Shown piece by piece: positions 45,815-59,245 of a DNA stretch of 64,000 nt. Under the pieces are notes generated by a model that was given only the letters and a program-made list of their open reading frames with translations, ran no database searches and had not been told where the DNA came from. This stretch comes from Papio anubis (Eukaryota > Chordata > Mammalia > Primates > Cercopithecidae): assembly GCF_008728515.1 (NCBI RefSeq), contig NC_044976.1:211049467-211113466 (forward strand). The letters are read 5' to 3'. The number at the start of each line of letters is the position of its first letter. Position 1 is the first letter of the stretch. The translations under genes were made by a program, and so were the position numbers.

Positions 45815-46060
45815 CAATGATAACAATAGCTAATGTTTTAAAACGATTACTATATGCCAGGCACGGTGCAAAATGCTCATTTTGACATGACATGATGTCA
45901 TCCATTATGTCATTTAAACCTCAATAAAACAAAACAAAAACAAAATTCAGAAGTTTGTTCTTTTATTCTACTGATGAGGAAGTTAAGACTTTAGAAGGTG
46001 AAGGTATTTTTCCAAGTAATGACTATCAATTCCTTGTATAGTCTGAACCCTGACCCTGGA
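45815..46060 (-). repeat. MIR SINE
   Basis: Antisense MIR with TATATGCCAGGCACGGTGC, TACTGATGAGGAAGTTAAG and TTTTCCAAGTAATGACTATC. An AAAC-rich stretch expands the middle. Confidence 0.6.
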
Positions 46061-46629
46061 CCACCTGACTCAGCAGCACACACTCTTTGCCATAAAGTGG
46101 TATCGTGGGTTTGAATGATACAGGGCTGAGGTACAGATCGATACGTAATTGTTAACTGAATAATGCATCAATGAATGATGACAAAGATTGCAGTAAGAAA
46201 ACCTTCCTGTCCCCTCCAACATAGATCTATTCATTTTCCTTTTCTTTTCTCAGTCGTTCAGAGGGAAGTTGATATTAAACCTAGAGGTTTCTGTGCCCAT
46301 AAAAAATAAGCAATGATTTCTGAGAAGAGAACAAGTTAAGTTTTTATGGAGTGCTAATTTTGCTGGTGGGTAAAAGGGAAAATACAAGCAAGTCTCGATG
46401 AGCCTGATTTTCCCACAGAAAGGAATCTAACTGTGGGGAATAATTAGGGCAACTGTATGTTGGGAGGTTTGAAGGTGGGGGAATGTAAATGAAGAAGTAG
46501 TAACATTTGTGAAGCAACATGATAGGACATATATTAAAATATTTATATAATGTTAAGCCATCATCTAGCATCTAAATCAGTATTATTAAAACAAACTGGC
46601 ATATTGCTAGTTTTGATTTATTTCCAATT

Positions 46630-46800
46630 CAATCATTTAGTCACTAGTTCCTTTAAACTCAAAGTATGGTCTCTCATGAAAAGCTTGTTAGAAATGCAGA
46701 TTCTTAGACTCACCCCAGACCTACTGAAATCAAATCTGCATTTTAACAAGATCCCGGGTGGTTAGTGTGCACACTGAAATTTCAAAAGGACTCCTCAGTT
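46630..46800 (+). mobile_element. MER5A-like hAT MITE fragment
   Basis: CTTGTTAGAAATGCAGATTC, CACCCCAGACCTACTGAAAT and GCATTTTAACAAGATCCC are the MER5-type core. Confidence 0.75.
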
Positions 46801-47396
46801 CATTTCGTGCATTCAACTTTATGGGAAATACTGATATACTAATTATATGACTTTTATAAGCATTTTATTAATTAAAAAATTTAACTACATAATTATTTTT
46901 AAGTTCGCTCATTATAAGAATTTTACTTCTGTTGGTTGATTAATATGACAATTGAAGAACAGCTATCTTATTTTCTTCATTTTTCAGTTATATAATTTGA
47001 CAGTTTATTCACAAGTAAGAACTCTTTTCTTCTTCACGATGTTTTATTTTTTATTTCTTTTCATAGTAATTTATTCTCATGCAATGCCTAGACATAGGAT
47101 TTGGAACACTTAAATAAAGAAACTCTTAAATTCCCACCAACAGGGATAAAGAAAAAAAAAAATCTAGCCCTGAAAATTTCATGGAAAATGGGTAAGATAG
47201 TCATTTGAGAGTGGCCAAACTCAGTGTCACAGTTCTTAGTAGGACCCTGCATGATGAAGACTGATTTCATTTCCAAATAAGTGCCAGCTCCGAGTAGACC
47301 CATCAGTCTGAGCGTCAGATCTATTGAAAAGAAAAATGAGTAACTGCTCAAAAATCATGCATTATCAGTATACAGTTTGTTGAATATATTAAACCA

Positions 47397-47716
47397 GGGG
47401 TCCTCAACCCCAACAGTCCGTGGCCTGTTAGGAATTGTGCTGCACAGCAGGAGGTGATCAGTGCAGGAGTGAGCGTCACTGCCTGAGCTCCGTCTCCTCT
47501 CAGATCAGCAGCGGCATTGGATTCTCACAGAGCGTGAACCCTGTTGTGAAGTGTGCGTGCAAGTGATCTAGATTGCGTGCTCCTTATGCGAATCTAGTGC
47601 CTAATGATCCGAGGTGGAAGAGTTTCATCCTGAAACCATCCCTTGCCCTGGTCTGTGGAGAAAGAGTCTTCCATGAAACTGGTGCCTAGTGTCAAGAAGG
47701 TTGGGGACCGCTGTAG
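47397..47716 (+). mobile_element. hAT-type non-autonomous DNA transposon
   Basis: A 320-bp element with terminal inverted repeats (CAGGGGTCCTCAACCCC left, GGTTGGGGACCGCTG right). GGCCTGTTAGGAATTGTGCTGCACAGCAGG identifies a common human hAT-like MITE that I cannot name with certainty. It ends 157 bp before WDR64 exon 3. Confidence 0.75.
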
Positions 47717-47873
47717 TAAATGTCTCCTGGTATAGGGAACCCCTGACAGTCACAAAGCAAGGTGCTGGCTGTTAATACTAATTAGACTTTAAATTCAGCC
47801 AACATGAAATCTGTTACTTTACAGTTAATTCTGAGGCATGGTGCATATTTATACGTGCTGTTTGGGATTTCAG

Positions 47874-47976
47874 ATCTTTGGATACTTCTCCTCTGAAGAA
47901 GATCCTATTACTTCCCAGTTGGATGAAGAAAATTTGGTTTTCTTTGTGTCTAGAAAACGGCGAATTTTAATTTCAG
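47874..47976 (+). CDS. WDR64: WDR64 coding exon 3 (residues 93-126)
   Basis: The acceptor is GCTGTTTGGGATTTCAG|ATC. The exon reads IFGYFSSEEDPITSQLDEEN... to RKRRILIS plus the first base of Gly127, with donor TCAG|GTGACA. It links the N-terminal helical region to the WD repeats. The LVFFVSRKRRILISG strand pair probably starts the first propeller blade, which exon 4 continues. Confidence 0.95.
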
Positions 47977-48694
47977 GTGACATTTTAATTTTCTCTTCCA
48001 AATTAGTACGAGTTTTAAAATTTTTCTCAAGAATAAATATTGGGACTATATGTTTCCATAGAATCACTTTTCATTTTATGTATTTGTTCAATGCTTTATC
48101 ACGGGGTGTCGGGGTGGTGAGAGTTTCATATGCAGTATCAGAAGAAACTATGACTATTGAAATTGAAATATTATAATTGCTTTGAAGGACACTAAATAGA
48201 GAATGTGATGGGAGAAAATTCACATTTTCCTGAAAAAGACTCAGACTTCCAGTGAAAACTCTCTGCAATGATGTCACAATAATGCATGCTCCAGGAAAAG
48301 AAGTCACGTTTCTTTTAAAGTATTCTTCAAATTAAGTTTTTGAGTTTTCACTAAACGTGACTCTTCCATTCACTCTCATCTACCCGTGATTATCTTAAAG
48401 AAGTTTAATCTGACATCTCTGGAGAGCTTGGGCCAGTCACGGAGGGGCATTGTCCCCAATCTGGGAAGTCTCCAATGTATGTGTTCTTCATTTTCAACTT
48501 TGAGCCTGGGACCCAGGACCTCCCATCCCTCTCCACTCTTAACACCTTGGGTTTTCTTCTCCTTCTTCCCTCCATGGTGGGAGGAGGTCAGGAAGAGGGA
48601 AGACAAACCTTCAAACCTACTCCTGTCTTCCAGCATTTCCTCCCATATTCTGAAATGAAGGTCAAATGTGATGTCTCTTTAAAAAGCACCTGGA

Positions 48695-48992
48695 GGTTGG
48701 GCACGGTGGGTCACGGCTGTAATCCTGGCACTTTGGGAGGTCAAGGTGGGTGGATCACCTGAGGTCAGGAGTTCAAGACCAGCCTGGCCAACACGGTGAA
48801 ACCTCATCTCTACTAAAAATGCAAAAATTAGCCAGCCATGGTGGTGCGCACCTGTAGTCCCAGCTACTCGGGAGGCTGAGGCAGGAGAATCGCTTGAACC
48901 CCAGAGATGGAGGTTGCAGTGAGCTGAGATGTCACCACTGCACTCCAGCCTCAGTGACAGAGCAAGACTCTGTCTCAAACAAACAAACAAAC
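48695..48992 (+). mobile_element. Alu element (S-like)
   Basis: Full-length Alu beginning GGTTGGGCACGGTGGGTCAC with an (AAAC)n tail. AAAAGCACCTGGA flanks it on both sides as the target-site duplication. Confidence 0.95.
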
Positions 48993-49244
48993 AAAGCACC
49001 TGGAATGCTTTCTGAGCCAAACCCATCTTCATCCTTGACTCTTCCTTAGCCCAACCACAGACCTTAACAGAGCCTGGCCTCTGGTCATGGGAACTAGAAA
49101 GCAAAAACGAAAACAAAAACCCAGACACAAAAGGGCTATCCCTTCTGCCACCACACTGAGCTGAGGAGGGCCCAGAGCAGGGCAGAAGTGTTGCTGGCAG
49201 CCTATGTTAGAGCTTTGAAAGTCTTTTTCTAGATGACAGTTGCA

Positions 49245-49780
49245 TTCTATAATTCATTTATCATTCAACAAGTATTTGTTAAAGTCTACTATGTAGGCCA
49301 GATACCTTTCCAAATGCTAGAGACAGAGCAGTGAACAAACAGACACAAATCCCTGACCTCATGGAGTTTACATTCCAATAGGGAGAGGCAGACAACCACA
49401 AATATTAAACAAGTAAAATGTACAGTATGTCAGATGGTAATACATGCTATAGGACAAAAAGTAAGCAGGTTGTGGGGAAAATAAAGCAGGAATGTGGGAA
49501 GCAGAAGGTGGTTTGAGAGCGGGAGCATGGTGTTTGACAGGGTGGTCAGGGAAGTCCCCACTGAGAAGGTGAAAAAGATCTGTAGAAAGTGAGAGAGAAA
49601 ACCATGTATTTCAGGTAGTGGGGACAGTGGTGGAAGCCAAGGTTGGAGAGGCAACAATGGGAGTGGGGACAGATGTATTGGGACTTGTAAGACATGCTGA
49701 AGACTTCTGAATGAGGCAGAAAGCTACAAGGGGGCTGTGGATAGAGGAGAGGAGTAACCTGAGTTATCCTTTATATTCTA
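49245..49780 (-). mobile_element. L2 LINE 3' fragment
   Basis: Antisense L2: CATTCAACAAGTATTTGTTAAAG, CATGGAGTTTACATTCCAAT, GGTGGTCAGGGAAGTCCCCAC and GACTTGTAAGACATGCTGAAG in order. Confidence 0.8.
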
Positions 49781-50700
49781 TTCTAGCTTCTGCATTTAAA
49801 ATAGTCTGTAGTGTGGACGGGGTGGAAGCAAAGAGAATGATGGTGGCTTGCAATAGGGCAGTGTTTCTCCATCTTTATTTTTTAAATTACTGACCCCTAC
49901 GGAGCCTCTTTAGACTTTTTGCTCCTAATTGCCTTCCCCTCTGCCTTATCTTGCTCCATGCCATTTTAATGCCTCAGGTATTAATTATTAAGTGAATCCA
50001 ATTATATACTACATGCATATCTGCACTTTCTGCACAAAAAGAGTAAAATGTATTCATGTTCCCTCCAAGAACTGATTTGTACCCATTTGGGGGCAATATC
50101 TTCTCTGTTGAGATACACGGATGAGGGTGGTAATACTAGGGTATGACACCTGTTCACTTGCCTTTCTTTCCTAAGAGTTTGCAATTATAAAAATTAAGTA
50201 CCTGGAAGAAATTCTATATATATGGCTTTATCATTCAGGACATGGCCATAGAAACATGAAAGTGTCTAGCTAGTCTTTTTTTTTTTTTTTTTGTCAAAAG
50301 GCACATTTTTTTTTTTAAAGCCTTAATGACAGCTCTAGTTTCATTCTTTTATACTGAAAAGCCTGAGATAGTATTATCATGTGTAAACCACAATGGTGCG
50401 AGTTCAAAGAAAGGAGTCCTAAGAGATGTGAAATATCTCAAAAAAGAAATGATTCCAAATGATGTTTAGAAAACGTGTTCTCTGTGAAATATGCACATGC
50501 ACGTGTATGTGTGGGGGGTGGGTGGGTGTGTGTCTTGCATTTTCTCTGGGAATTAATGCACCACATTTAGTTAGAAAGCTCTATATATGCAAATTAGTAT
50601 CTCTGAGGATCATTAAAACACAATGGTTGCTGGGTTTTATGGTTTTACTCTAATTTTTAAGTAACTTGGGGCTTTCTAGCAAAAAAGCTGTTTATCTTTT

Positions 50701-51006
50701 GTTGTTGTTGTTGTTGTTTTGTTTTTTGAGACAGGGTCTCGCTCTGTCACCCAGGCTGGAGTGCAGTGGTGCAATCACAACTCACTGCACCTCAACCTCC
50801 TGGGCTCCAGAGATCCTCCCACCTCAGCTTCCCGAGGAGCTGGGACTACAGGCATGACCAACCACACTCAGCTAATTTTGTATTTTTGGTAGAAATGAGT
50901 TTGTCATGCTGCCCAGGCTGGTATCAAACTCCTGGACTTGAACAATCCACCCTCCTCAGCCTCTCAAAATTCTGGGATTATAGGAGTGAGCCACTTGTGT
51001 CTGGCC
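50701..51006 (-). mobile_element. Alu element with (GTT)n tail
   Basis: Reverse Alu. The tail has become a GTT repeat at 50701-50718. The body ends at GTGTCTGGCC, 87 bp before WDR64 exon 4. Confidence 0.93.
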
Positions 51007-51092
51007 ATATCATTTTTTTTTTATAAAACAAACCTAATGAGTTTCAGCATCTTTACTGCTGAAAGTTGAAATTAATATTATGCTGTTGACAG

Positions 51093-51196
51093 GTAGTAGA
51101 AGACGAGATGTGATTAAGAGCATTGTCAAGGTACCTCACCTGGATTTACTAATAACAGCTACTCAGAAAGGATTAATAACAGTTTTTAATAACCAG
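51093..51196 (+). CDS. WDR64: WDR64 coding exon 4 (residues 127-161)
   Basis: The acceptor is ATTATGCTGTTGACAG|GT. The exon reads GSRRRDVIKSIVKVPHLD then LLITATQKGLITVFNNQ and ends in phase 0 at CAG|GTAATT. The pattern of hydrophobic strands (LLITAT, LITVF) is a WD-repeat blade without a terminal WD. WD propellers act as protein-interaction platforms. The donor context AATAACCAGGTAATTT recurs intact 50 bp downstream (51238-51253). Use of that second donor would shift frame and reach TGA after eight added codons. Confidence 0.95.
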
Positions 51197-51267
51197 GTAA
51201 TTTCTTTTTCTTTTTCTAACTGAAGGATTCATTTTACAATAACCAGGTAATTTAAAAGCTTGGATTT

Positions 51268-51750
51268 CTGTCTCCCTCCCTCTTTCCCTCCCTTCCTCCC
51301 TCCTTCTCTTCCTTCCTTCCTTCCTTCCTTCCTTCTTTCCTTCCTTCCTCTCTCCCTGCTCTCTTCTTTCCTTCCTCCCTCCCTTCTTTCCTTCCTTCCT
51401 TCCTCCCTCCCTCCCTCCCTTTCTTCCTTCCTCCCTCCCTCCCTTTCTTCCTTCCTTCCTCCCTCCCTCCTTCCTTTTCTCCCTTCCTCCTTCCCTTCCT
51501 CCTTCCTTCTTTCCTCTCTTCCTTCCTCCTTCGCTTCTTCCTTCTTTCCCCCCTCCCTTCTTTCCTTTCTCCCTTCCTCCTTCCCTACTTCCTTCCTCCC
51601 TCCCTCCCTCTCTCTCTTTCCTTCCTTCCTTCCTTCCTTCCTTCCTTCCTTCCTTCCTTCCCTCCTTCCTTCCTCCCTCCCTCCCTCCCTCTCTTCCTCC
51701 CCTCCTCCCTTCTTCCCTCCTCCCTCCTCCCTTCCTTTTCTCTCTCTTGG
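51268..51750 (+). repeat. Long (TTCC/CCCT)n pyrimidine microsatellite
   Basis: About 480 bp almost purely C/T on this strand, mostly TTCC, CCCT and CTTT tetramers with irregular interruptions and one 48-bp uninterrupted TTCC run near 51613-51660. Open frames of about 200 codons on both strands arise only from the repeat. It starts about 70 bp after the exon 4 donor. Confidence 0.97.
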
Positions 51751-52059
51751 TTTGTCTCTGCATTATATATATGTATCAGGTACAGCGGAAACCATAAATT
51801 GTATTTTAGAGTTATTCCAAAAAAAAACCCCCAAATATTTAGTAATGAGGAGGCTGCTGTGCCCTGTGGCAATTCTTTGGAACTGGTGACTGCATTTGGC
51901 ATTGTTCCTCAGGGTGTCATATCGAACCATGTGGCATCAACACAATTAAAAGATGCTCCTGGATAATGTCTCAGTTAAAATCAGAAACACTCATGAGCCA
52001 AGTGATTAATAAAAGGTCCCATCAGGAACTTTGGACTTGAAATAAAAATGAATTGCTCA

Positions 52060-52265
52060 AATTCCAGCCCCGCTGTTTTACTAATTACGTCATTAAGTAG
52101 GGAGCTTAGCGAGTCACTTACATCTTTCACATCTCTTTTTTTTCCACATCTGTAGAATGAGGACAATAAAACCTGTCCTCCCTCAAAGGATTGTAGTGAA
52201 GGTCAAATGAGAGAATGGGTGTAGAAACACTTTATGAACAATACATCCCTACATGAATGTAAGGC
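52060..52265 (+). repeat. MIR SINE
   Basis: MIR order: GCTTAGCGAGTCACTTACATC, CATCTGTAGAATGAGGACAAT, TGTAGTGAAGGTCAAATGAGA. Confidence 0.75.
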
Positions 52266-52579
52266 TTTGCTATTATCAATGTCATTTCTAAATTTGTAAG
52301 TTTTGGACTTTCACTTTAATGGAATATGTTACAATATACCCTACATAATATTTTGCTATGAAAATAAAAGGTAAATCTTTGGTGTTATTTTAAAAATCCT
52401 AATGATTAGTTCATTTCCAACTAGAAACAAGCTTTATGCAAGTAAAATATCTTTGAAATAATCACTATGTGATTAAAATTTTTCACATAATTTTCAGTTC
52501 TTCAGTAATCTCCAGTTCAGGGAATCTTTCCGAAGCTGAAGTCACAGACAGCCAGATTCTGTCAGAGGTGGGGGCTGTG

Positions 52580-52800
52580 TGGCCCTGGAGGCGGTGCAGT
52601 GAGGGATGCAGAGTGTGGGCGTGGAGTCTGGGCTCCAGCCTCGCACTAACACTTAGAGCTGTGTGTGTTATTTAATATCTGCATGCCCTGGTTCCTCATC
52701 CAAAATCATAGACCTTCCTTCTTGCTCTTTGAGTTAATACTAATGAAGTGCTAGCATCATTAGAGTTCCTCAGTAAATGTTGGCAATTGCTGTAATAAAC
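52580..52800 (+). repeat. MIR SINE
   Basis: MIR order: GGCGTGGAGTCTGGGCTCCAGCC, TGCCCTGGTTCCTCATCC, ATTAGAGTTCCTCAGTAAATG. Confidence 0.65.
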
Positions 52801-53147
52801 AAATAATGTGAAAACAAAAATGAATTTGCCTCATTTAAATATAAAAACCTCGATCTTTTTCTCTTGGTGCATTATTTACCTTCTCTTTTGTTACCTCAAA
52901 AATAGAACTAAGATGGTATCTAAAAAATAATAGGAGAAGGAAAATAATTATGTGCATACTAAAATATTCAGAATGACGTGAAATAAGTCAGGTGACATTA
53001 TCACATTTCCACAGATGCTTTACAAACATGCACATACACACAAAAGCTTATAGATGGGCACGTGCATACTCACGAATGTGCAAACACATATGTTTTTTAC
53101 AAGATAATGTAACTGGAGAAAAAGATGGCTAAGAAATTAATGGTTTT

Positions 53148-53285
53148 GTTTTGTTTTTGTTTTTTGTAGAAACAGGGTCTCGCTGTGTTGTCCAGGCTAG
53201 TCTCGAACTTGTGGTCTCAAGCCATCCTCCCACCTCATGGCCTCCTAAATTGCTGGGATTATGGGAGTGAGCCATGTCCAGCCCA
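53148..53285 (-). mobile_element. Alu fragment, internally deleted
   Basis: Reverse Alu sequence (GAAACAGGGTCTCGCTGTG...GTGAGCCATGTCCAGCCC), about half length. Confidence 0.85.
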
Positions 53286-54538
53286 AAATTAATTATTTTG
53301 AGATTTGATACAGCAGGAATAAATATTGTTTTGATTGTTGCAAGCCTTACAAATATGACGTATCCTGTGAGAAAAGTTAAGCTGAAAGTGTAGGTCACAG
53401 GAGTGATTTATTAAAAGGTAGCCCTTAACAACTCCAAATATCTTGGATTAATTCATAATTTAGGCTGTATCTGAAGTACAATAAATATAGTTCAGGATTT
53501 TCTTGATGATATAAACATTAAATGTTATTAATAAAAATTCAAAATATATCTATAAGGATTATGAAACTTTTAAAGCAGCTGAGAGGACTTTAAATAGGTG
53601 ACTTCCACTAAAGATATATATAGAGAAAGAGCAGCAGAAACCACAGGTGTTCTGGTCTGCTACTCACCGGTTTTCTTACAGTGATGTATTTTTCCCATCT
53701 ACAAGTCAGTCCCGGGTTAGAAAAGCCTTTTTGAACTCTTCAGATGAAAGGCAGCCTGTGGGTAGCCATGACTAACAGCTTTAGTGATCTCTGTGATCTA
53801 CTTTCTCTGTTTCACATCATCCGTTTCTTCTGGGCCACTGTTTCCTAGATATTTCTCAAGGCCATCTGAGCATGTAAAAGAAACAAGGTCATTGAAATAC
53901 TTCAACTACTTGCCTTCATCTTGGGAGCAATTTCCATGCCACAAGAGTGGGAAAGGCTGCTCATGTATACACTAGCTCTCTGCATGGGATAAAGCTGTGG
54001 TTCTTAACTGGTGTAGTACCCAGTGCATATATATTCACTCAACAGGTGCTTATTGAATAAAAGAGGAGGCCCACTGGGTAAAATGTTCTTTTAAGTCTCA
54101 ACTTGGACAGAGTTAACTTCAAATGAAAAATGGTAGTTTTTCTCAATCACTCTATTTAGTAACTATTCTTGCCATTGCTGTTAGATTATTTTGCATTCCT
54201 ATTTTTTGGCATCAAATGTTGCTCCAAACAACTAAAAAAAAGAGATGTAGTTTGCATAAAGAAGGAAGAAAATGATTAGTGAAGTGTAAGACTCTTAACA
54301 GCACAGTCACCAGGTTTAACAACGAGCCACAGAGGGATAAGCCTTGCTCACAGCAAACAGTCCGCATCATTCCACAGAGCTAGCTGTTCCAGGAGAAGGA
54401 GAAACAGGGAGGAGACTTACAGAGGGCAGAATGACAGCTGAGATGAAACCAAGAAGATTCTGTGTTGTTTTAGAGTCAGCATTTTCATCTTTAATTGTAG
54501 TGTCAACTAGATTTCATTACTCTCTTCCTTTTTCATAG

Positions 54539-54568
54539 ATGAGAGTTCAGACCAGCACCAATGTTACA
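54539..54568 (+). CDS. WDR64: WDR64 coding exon 5, 30-nt microexon
   Basis: The acceptor is CTTCCTTTTTCATAG|ATG and the donor ACA|GTAAGT, a consensus match. The ten codons MRVQTSTNVT sit between two phase-0 junctions, so skipping keeps frame. The residues match my memory of the human protein between FNNQ and DTSW. In the fold this is a short loop or strand between blades. Confidence 0.92.
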
Positions 54569-56189
<1,621 letters not shown>

Positions 56190-56999
56190 TGAGATTGTCT
56201 TTTCAGTAGTGGTACAGTATGAGCAATCCACTTTCTCTATTGAACATCAGTTTCTTCATCTGTAAGATGAGAGGATTTAAGTAAGTAGTCTCTTAGATCA
56301 AGTTCAGCATGTATATTCTGTAATTAAAAGGGACTATTCTTTCCATTTAGTCTATATTTAGTTCAGTGGGGGTTGGGTTGTTTTTGAGTGAGGGAGTAAT
56401 TCCTTTCTTCTTTTATGCCCTTCTCTGAATCCATGTATTATCTTTCTTTGGGTATACTCATGTTATCAAGTTCAAATCTTTTCTCCCAAGTCCAGCTTCA
56501 TTAGGTGAGAAAATTACTAAAATCAAATGTCTAAGTCTGGCAAAAACATCTAATGAGGCAGCCCTTCAGTGGCTGAGATGTTACCGCTTAACCAATCTAT
56601 CGTATTTATTGAGCATTTGCAGACATTTAGAAGTAAGGATTATGTTCTCTGCACTCAAACAAAACTCAGTCTTGAAGTTCCTCATGAATAAACATAATAT
56701 ATAATATGATGATACAGCAAATTATATGGTGCAACAGGGACGCAGGGAGGGTGAGATCACTGAGCACCGAGGTTATTTAAAAATATCTTCAGGAAGCAGA
56801 CTGACTTTGAAGGACATGGATGATTAAGAAATAAATTAACCTTCCTTCATGCCTTGCTTGTTCCTAGCCTTGGTAAAAAACTAACTTTCTTTTGCTATTT
56901 GTTCACAATGTTGTAACCAACTAGTGATGCCAGAGTAATTTTAAAGATGGCAGCTTCTTGGTCAACGTACTTTATTATGTGCTGGGTTATAGACCAGGT

Positions 57000-57670
57000 T
57001 TATTAATTTCCAAACCCCTAAACTCCAAGATCCTGAACTTTGATCATAACCTCTTCTCCTAACGCTGTTCTGTTTCCACTCTTGCTTTTCAATCCCATAG
57101 ACGCCTCTAGTTCCTTGAAAACATCATGTTCCAGTCTTCACTCCCTCTCAACTCTTCTCTTCTTCCCTTCTGGTCTGCACCCTCTGGGGGTGTCATCTGA
57201 GCTGGTCAGCCTCACCCTTCATTCTCTTCAATATTTGTCCTTCAACCTGGAGAGATGCCCTAGCCCTTCTCTGCTCCTTTACAGTGGCTAAGCACTGATG
57301 GAAAAGAACCAAACAGTGCTATTTGGCACAATTACAAACTTAGGGTCTGCAGACTCAGCTGGGCTCTCAGTGGCTCCATCAATCTCTTTCTGGCCCTAAC
57401 CAACTCACTGGCCCATTTCTTGTAAGTCATCCACAATTTCAATATTCTTCTCAGGCTTCTCCCTGTAGTATAAGGACTTGTTCTCTATTTTCCTGCAAAA
57501 AACTGAATCTACTATCAGACTTGTCCTCTTTCAAATTCCAGTGCTTTCACCTACAGATTTAACTGGAAACCACATCCTTACTTTCGTCCCCTCTCTGAAG
57601 GCAAAATATCCTTGCATTTGACACGCCCTCCCCTCCTGTCTCGGCCACGACATGGCTCTACAGCCTCCTC
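57000..57670 (+). repeat. Probable old L2-type sequence
   Basis: Pyrimidine-rich sequence resembling internal L2 (CTTTCAAATTCCAGTGCTTTC, CTTGTCCTC). After the L1, 59295-59520 (CAAGCCCCAGACCAAATGTCAC, CAGTAGTTCTTGGCACACAG) resembles the L2 3' part, so the L1 may have inserted into one L2. Confidence 0.4.
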
Positions 57671-57685
57671 TCTCTCTCTTTCTTT

Positions 57686-59245
57686 AAAAATTGTTTAAAC
57701 TTTTTTATTTCCATAGGTTTGGGGATCACAGGTGGTATCTGGTTACATGAGTAAGCTCTTTAGTGGTGATTTGTGAGATTTTGGTGTACCCATCTCCGAA
57801 ACAGTAGGTACTGAACCCAATTTGTAGTCTTTTATCCCTTACCCCCTTCCCACCCTTTTCCCCGGAGTCCCCAAAGTCCATTGTGTCATTTTTACGCCTT
57901 TGCATCCTCATAGCTTAGCTCCCTCTTATGAGTGAGAATATATGATGTTTGATTTTCCACTCCTGAGTTACTTCACTTACAATAATAGTCTCCAGTTCCA
58001 TCCAGGTTGCTGTGAATGCCATTAATTCATCCATTTTTATGGCTAAGTAGTATTCCATTGTGTATACATATATACCACAGTTTCTTTATCCACTCGTTGA
58101 CTGATGGGCATTTGGGTTGGTTTCACATTTTTGCAGTTGTGAATTGTGCTGCTAGAAACATGAGTGAGCAAGTAGCTTTTACATATAAGGACTTCTTTTC
58201 CTCTGAGTAGATATCTAGTAGTGGGACTGCTGGATCCAATGGTAGTTCTACTTTTAGTTCTTTAAGGAATCTCCACACTGTTTTCCACAGTGGTTGTACT
58301 AGTTTACATTCCCACCAGCAGTGTAGAAGGGTTCCCTTTTCACTGCATCCACACCAACATCTATTATTTTTTGAGTTTTTGATTACAGCCATTCTTTCAG
58401 GAGTAAGATGGTATCATATTGTGGTTCTGATTTGCATTTTTCCTGATCATTAATGATGCTGCGCATTTTTTTCCATATTTTTGTTGGCCATTTGTATATC
58501 TTCTTTTGAGAACTGTCTATTCATGTCCTTAGCCCACTTTTTGATGGGATTGTTTGTTTTTTCTTGCTAATTTGTTTTAGTTCCTTGTAGATTCTGGATA
58601 TTAGTCCTTTGTCAGATGTATAGATTGTGAAGATTTTCTCCCACTCTGTGGGTTGTCTGTTTACTCTGCTGGCTTCTTTTTGCCGTGCAAAAGCTCCTTA
58701 GTTTAATTAAGTCCCAGCTATTTATCTTTCTTTTTATTGCATTTGCTCTTGGATTCTTGGTCATGAAATCCTTGCCTAAGCCAATGTCTAGAAAGGTTTT
58801 TCCAATGTTATCTTCTAGAATTTTTATAGTTTCAGGTCTTAGATTTAAGTCCTTGATCCATCGTGAGTTGATTTTTGTATAAGATGAGGGATGAGGATCC
58901 AGTTTCATTCTCCTACGTGTGACTTGCCAATTATTCCAGCACCATTTGTTGAATAGGGTGTCCTTTTCCCACTTAATGTTTTTGTTTGCTTTGTTGAAGA
59001 TAAGTTGGCTGTAAGTATTTGGGTTTATTTCTGGGTTCTCTATTCTGTTCCATTGGTCTATGTGCCTATTTTTATACCAGCACCATGCTATTTTTGGTGA
59101 CTATGGCCTTATAGTATAGTTTGAAAAGAGAGAGTGTGATGCCTCCAGATTTGTTCTTTTTGCTTAGTTTTGCTTTGGCTATGCAGGCTCTTTTTTGGCT
59201 CCATATGAATTTTAGGAATTTTTTTTCTAGTTTGGTGAAGACTGA
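57686..59245 (-). mobile_element. 5'-truncated L1 (L1PB-like)
   Basis: About 1.56 kb of reverse L1. The 3' UTR comes first (CATAGGTTTGGGGATCACAG, GGTTACATGAGTAAGCTCTTT), then the ORF2 C-terminal region. ORF2 remnants at 58123-58392 and 58612-58908 show broken frames. No clear target-site duplication. Same orientation as the L1 at 37152. Confidence 0.93.

Larger units (their letters stand above)
38914..47873 (+). other. WDR64: WDR64 intron 2
   Basis: Old L1 fragments with nested DNA transposons, MIRs and partial Alus. Nothing recognised in 38914-39390, 42110-43150, 43630-44930, 46100-46620 or 46810-47395. Confidence 0.85.
47977..51092 (+). other. WDR64: WDR64 intron 3
   Basis: GT-AG intron with two Alus and an antisense L2. 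Nothing recognised in 47977-48690 or 49785-50700. Confidence 0.85.
51197..54538 (+). other. WDR64: WDR64 intron 4
   Basis: Begins with a large pyrimidine tract, then two MIRs and an Alu piece. Nothing recognised in 51760-52055, 52800-53140 or 53290-54538. Confidence 0.85.

Noticed and set aside
48679..49128. 149-codon minus frame
   Set aside because: Alu-derived translation, with the typical antisense-Alu residues.
51173..51902. Open frames of 196 and 209 codons on opposite strands
   Set aside because: They are translations of the TTCC/GGAA tract: Lys/Glu/Gly/Arg on one strand, Ser/Phe/Leu/Pro on the other.
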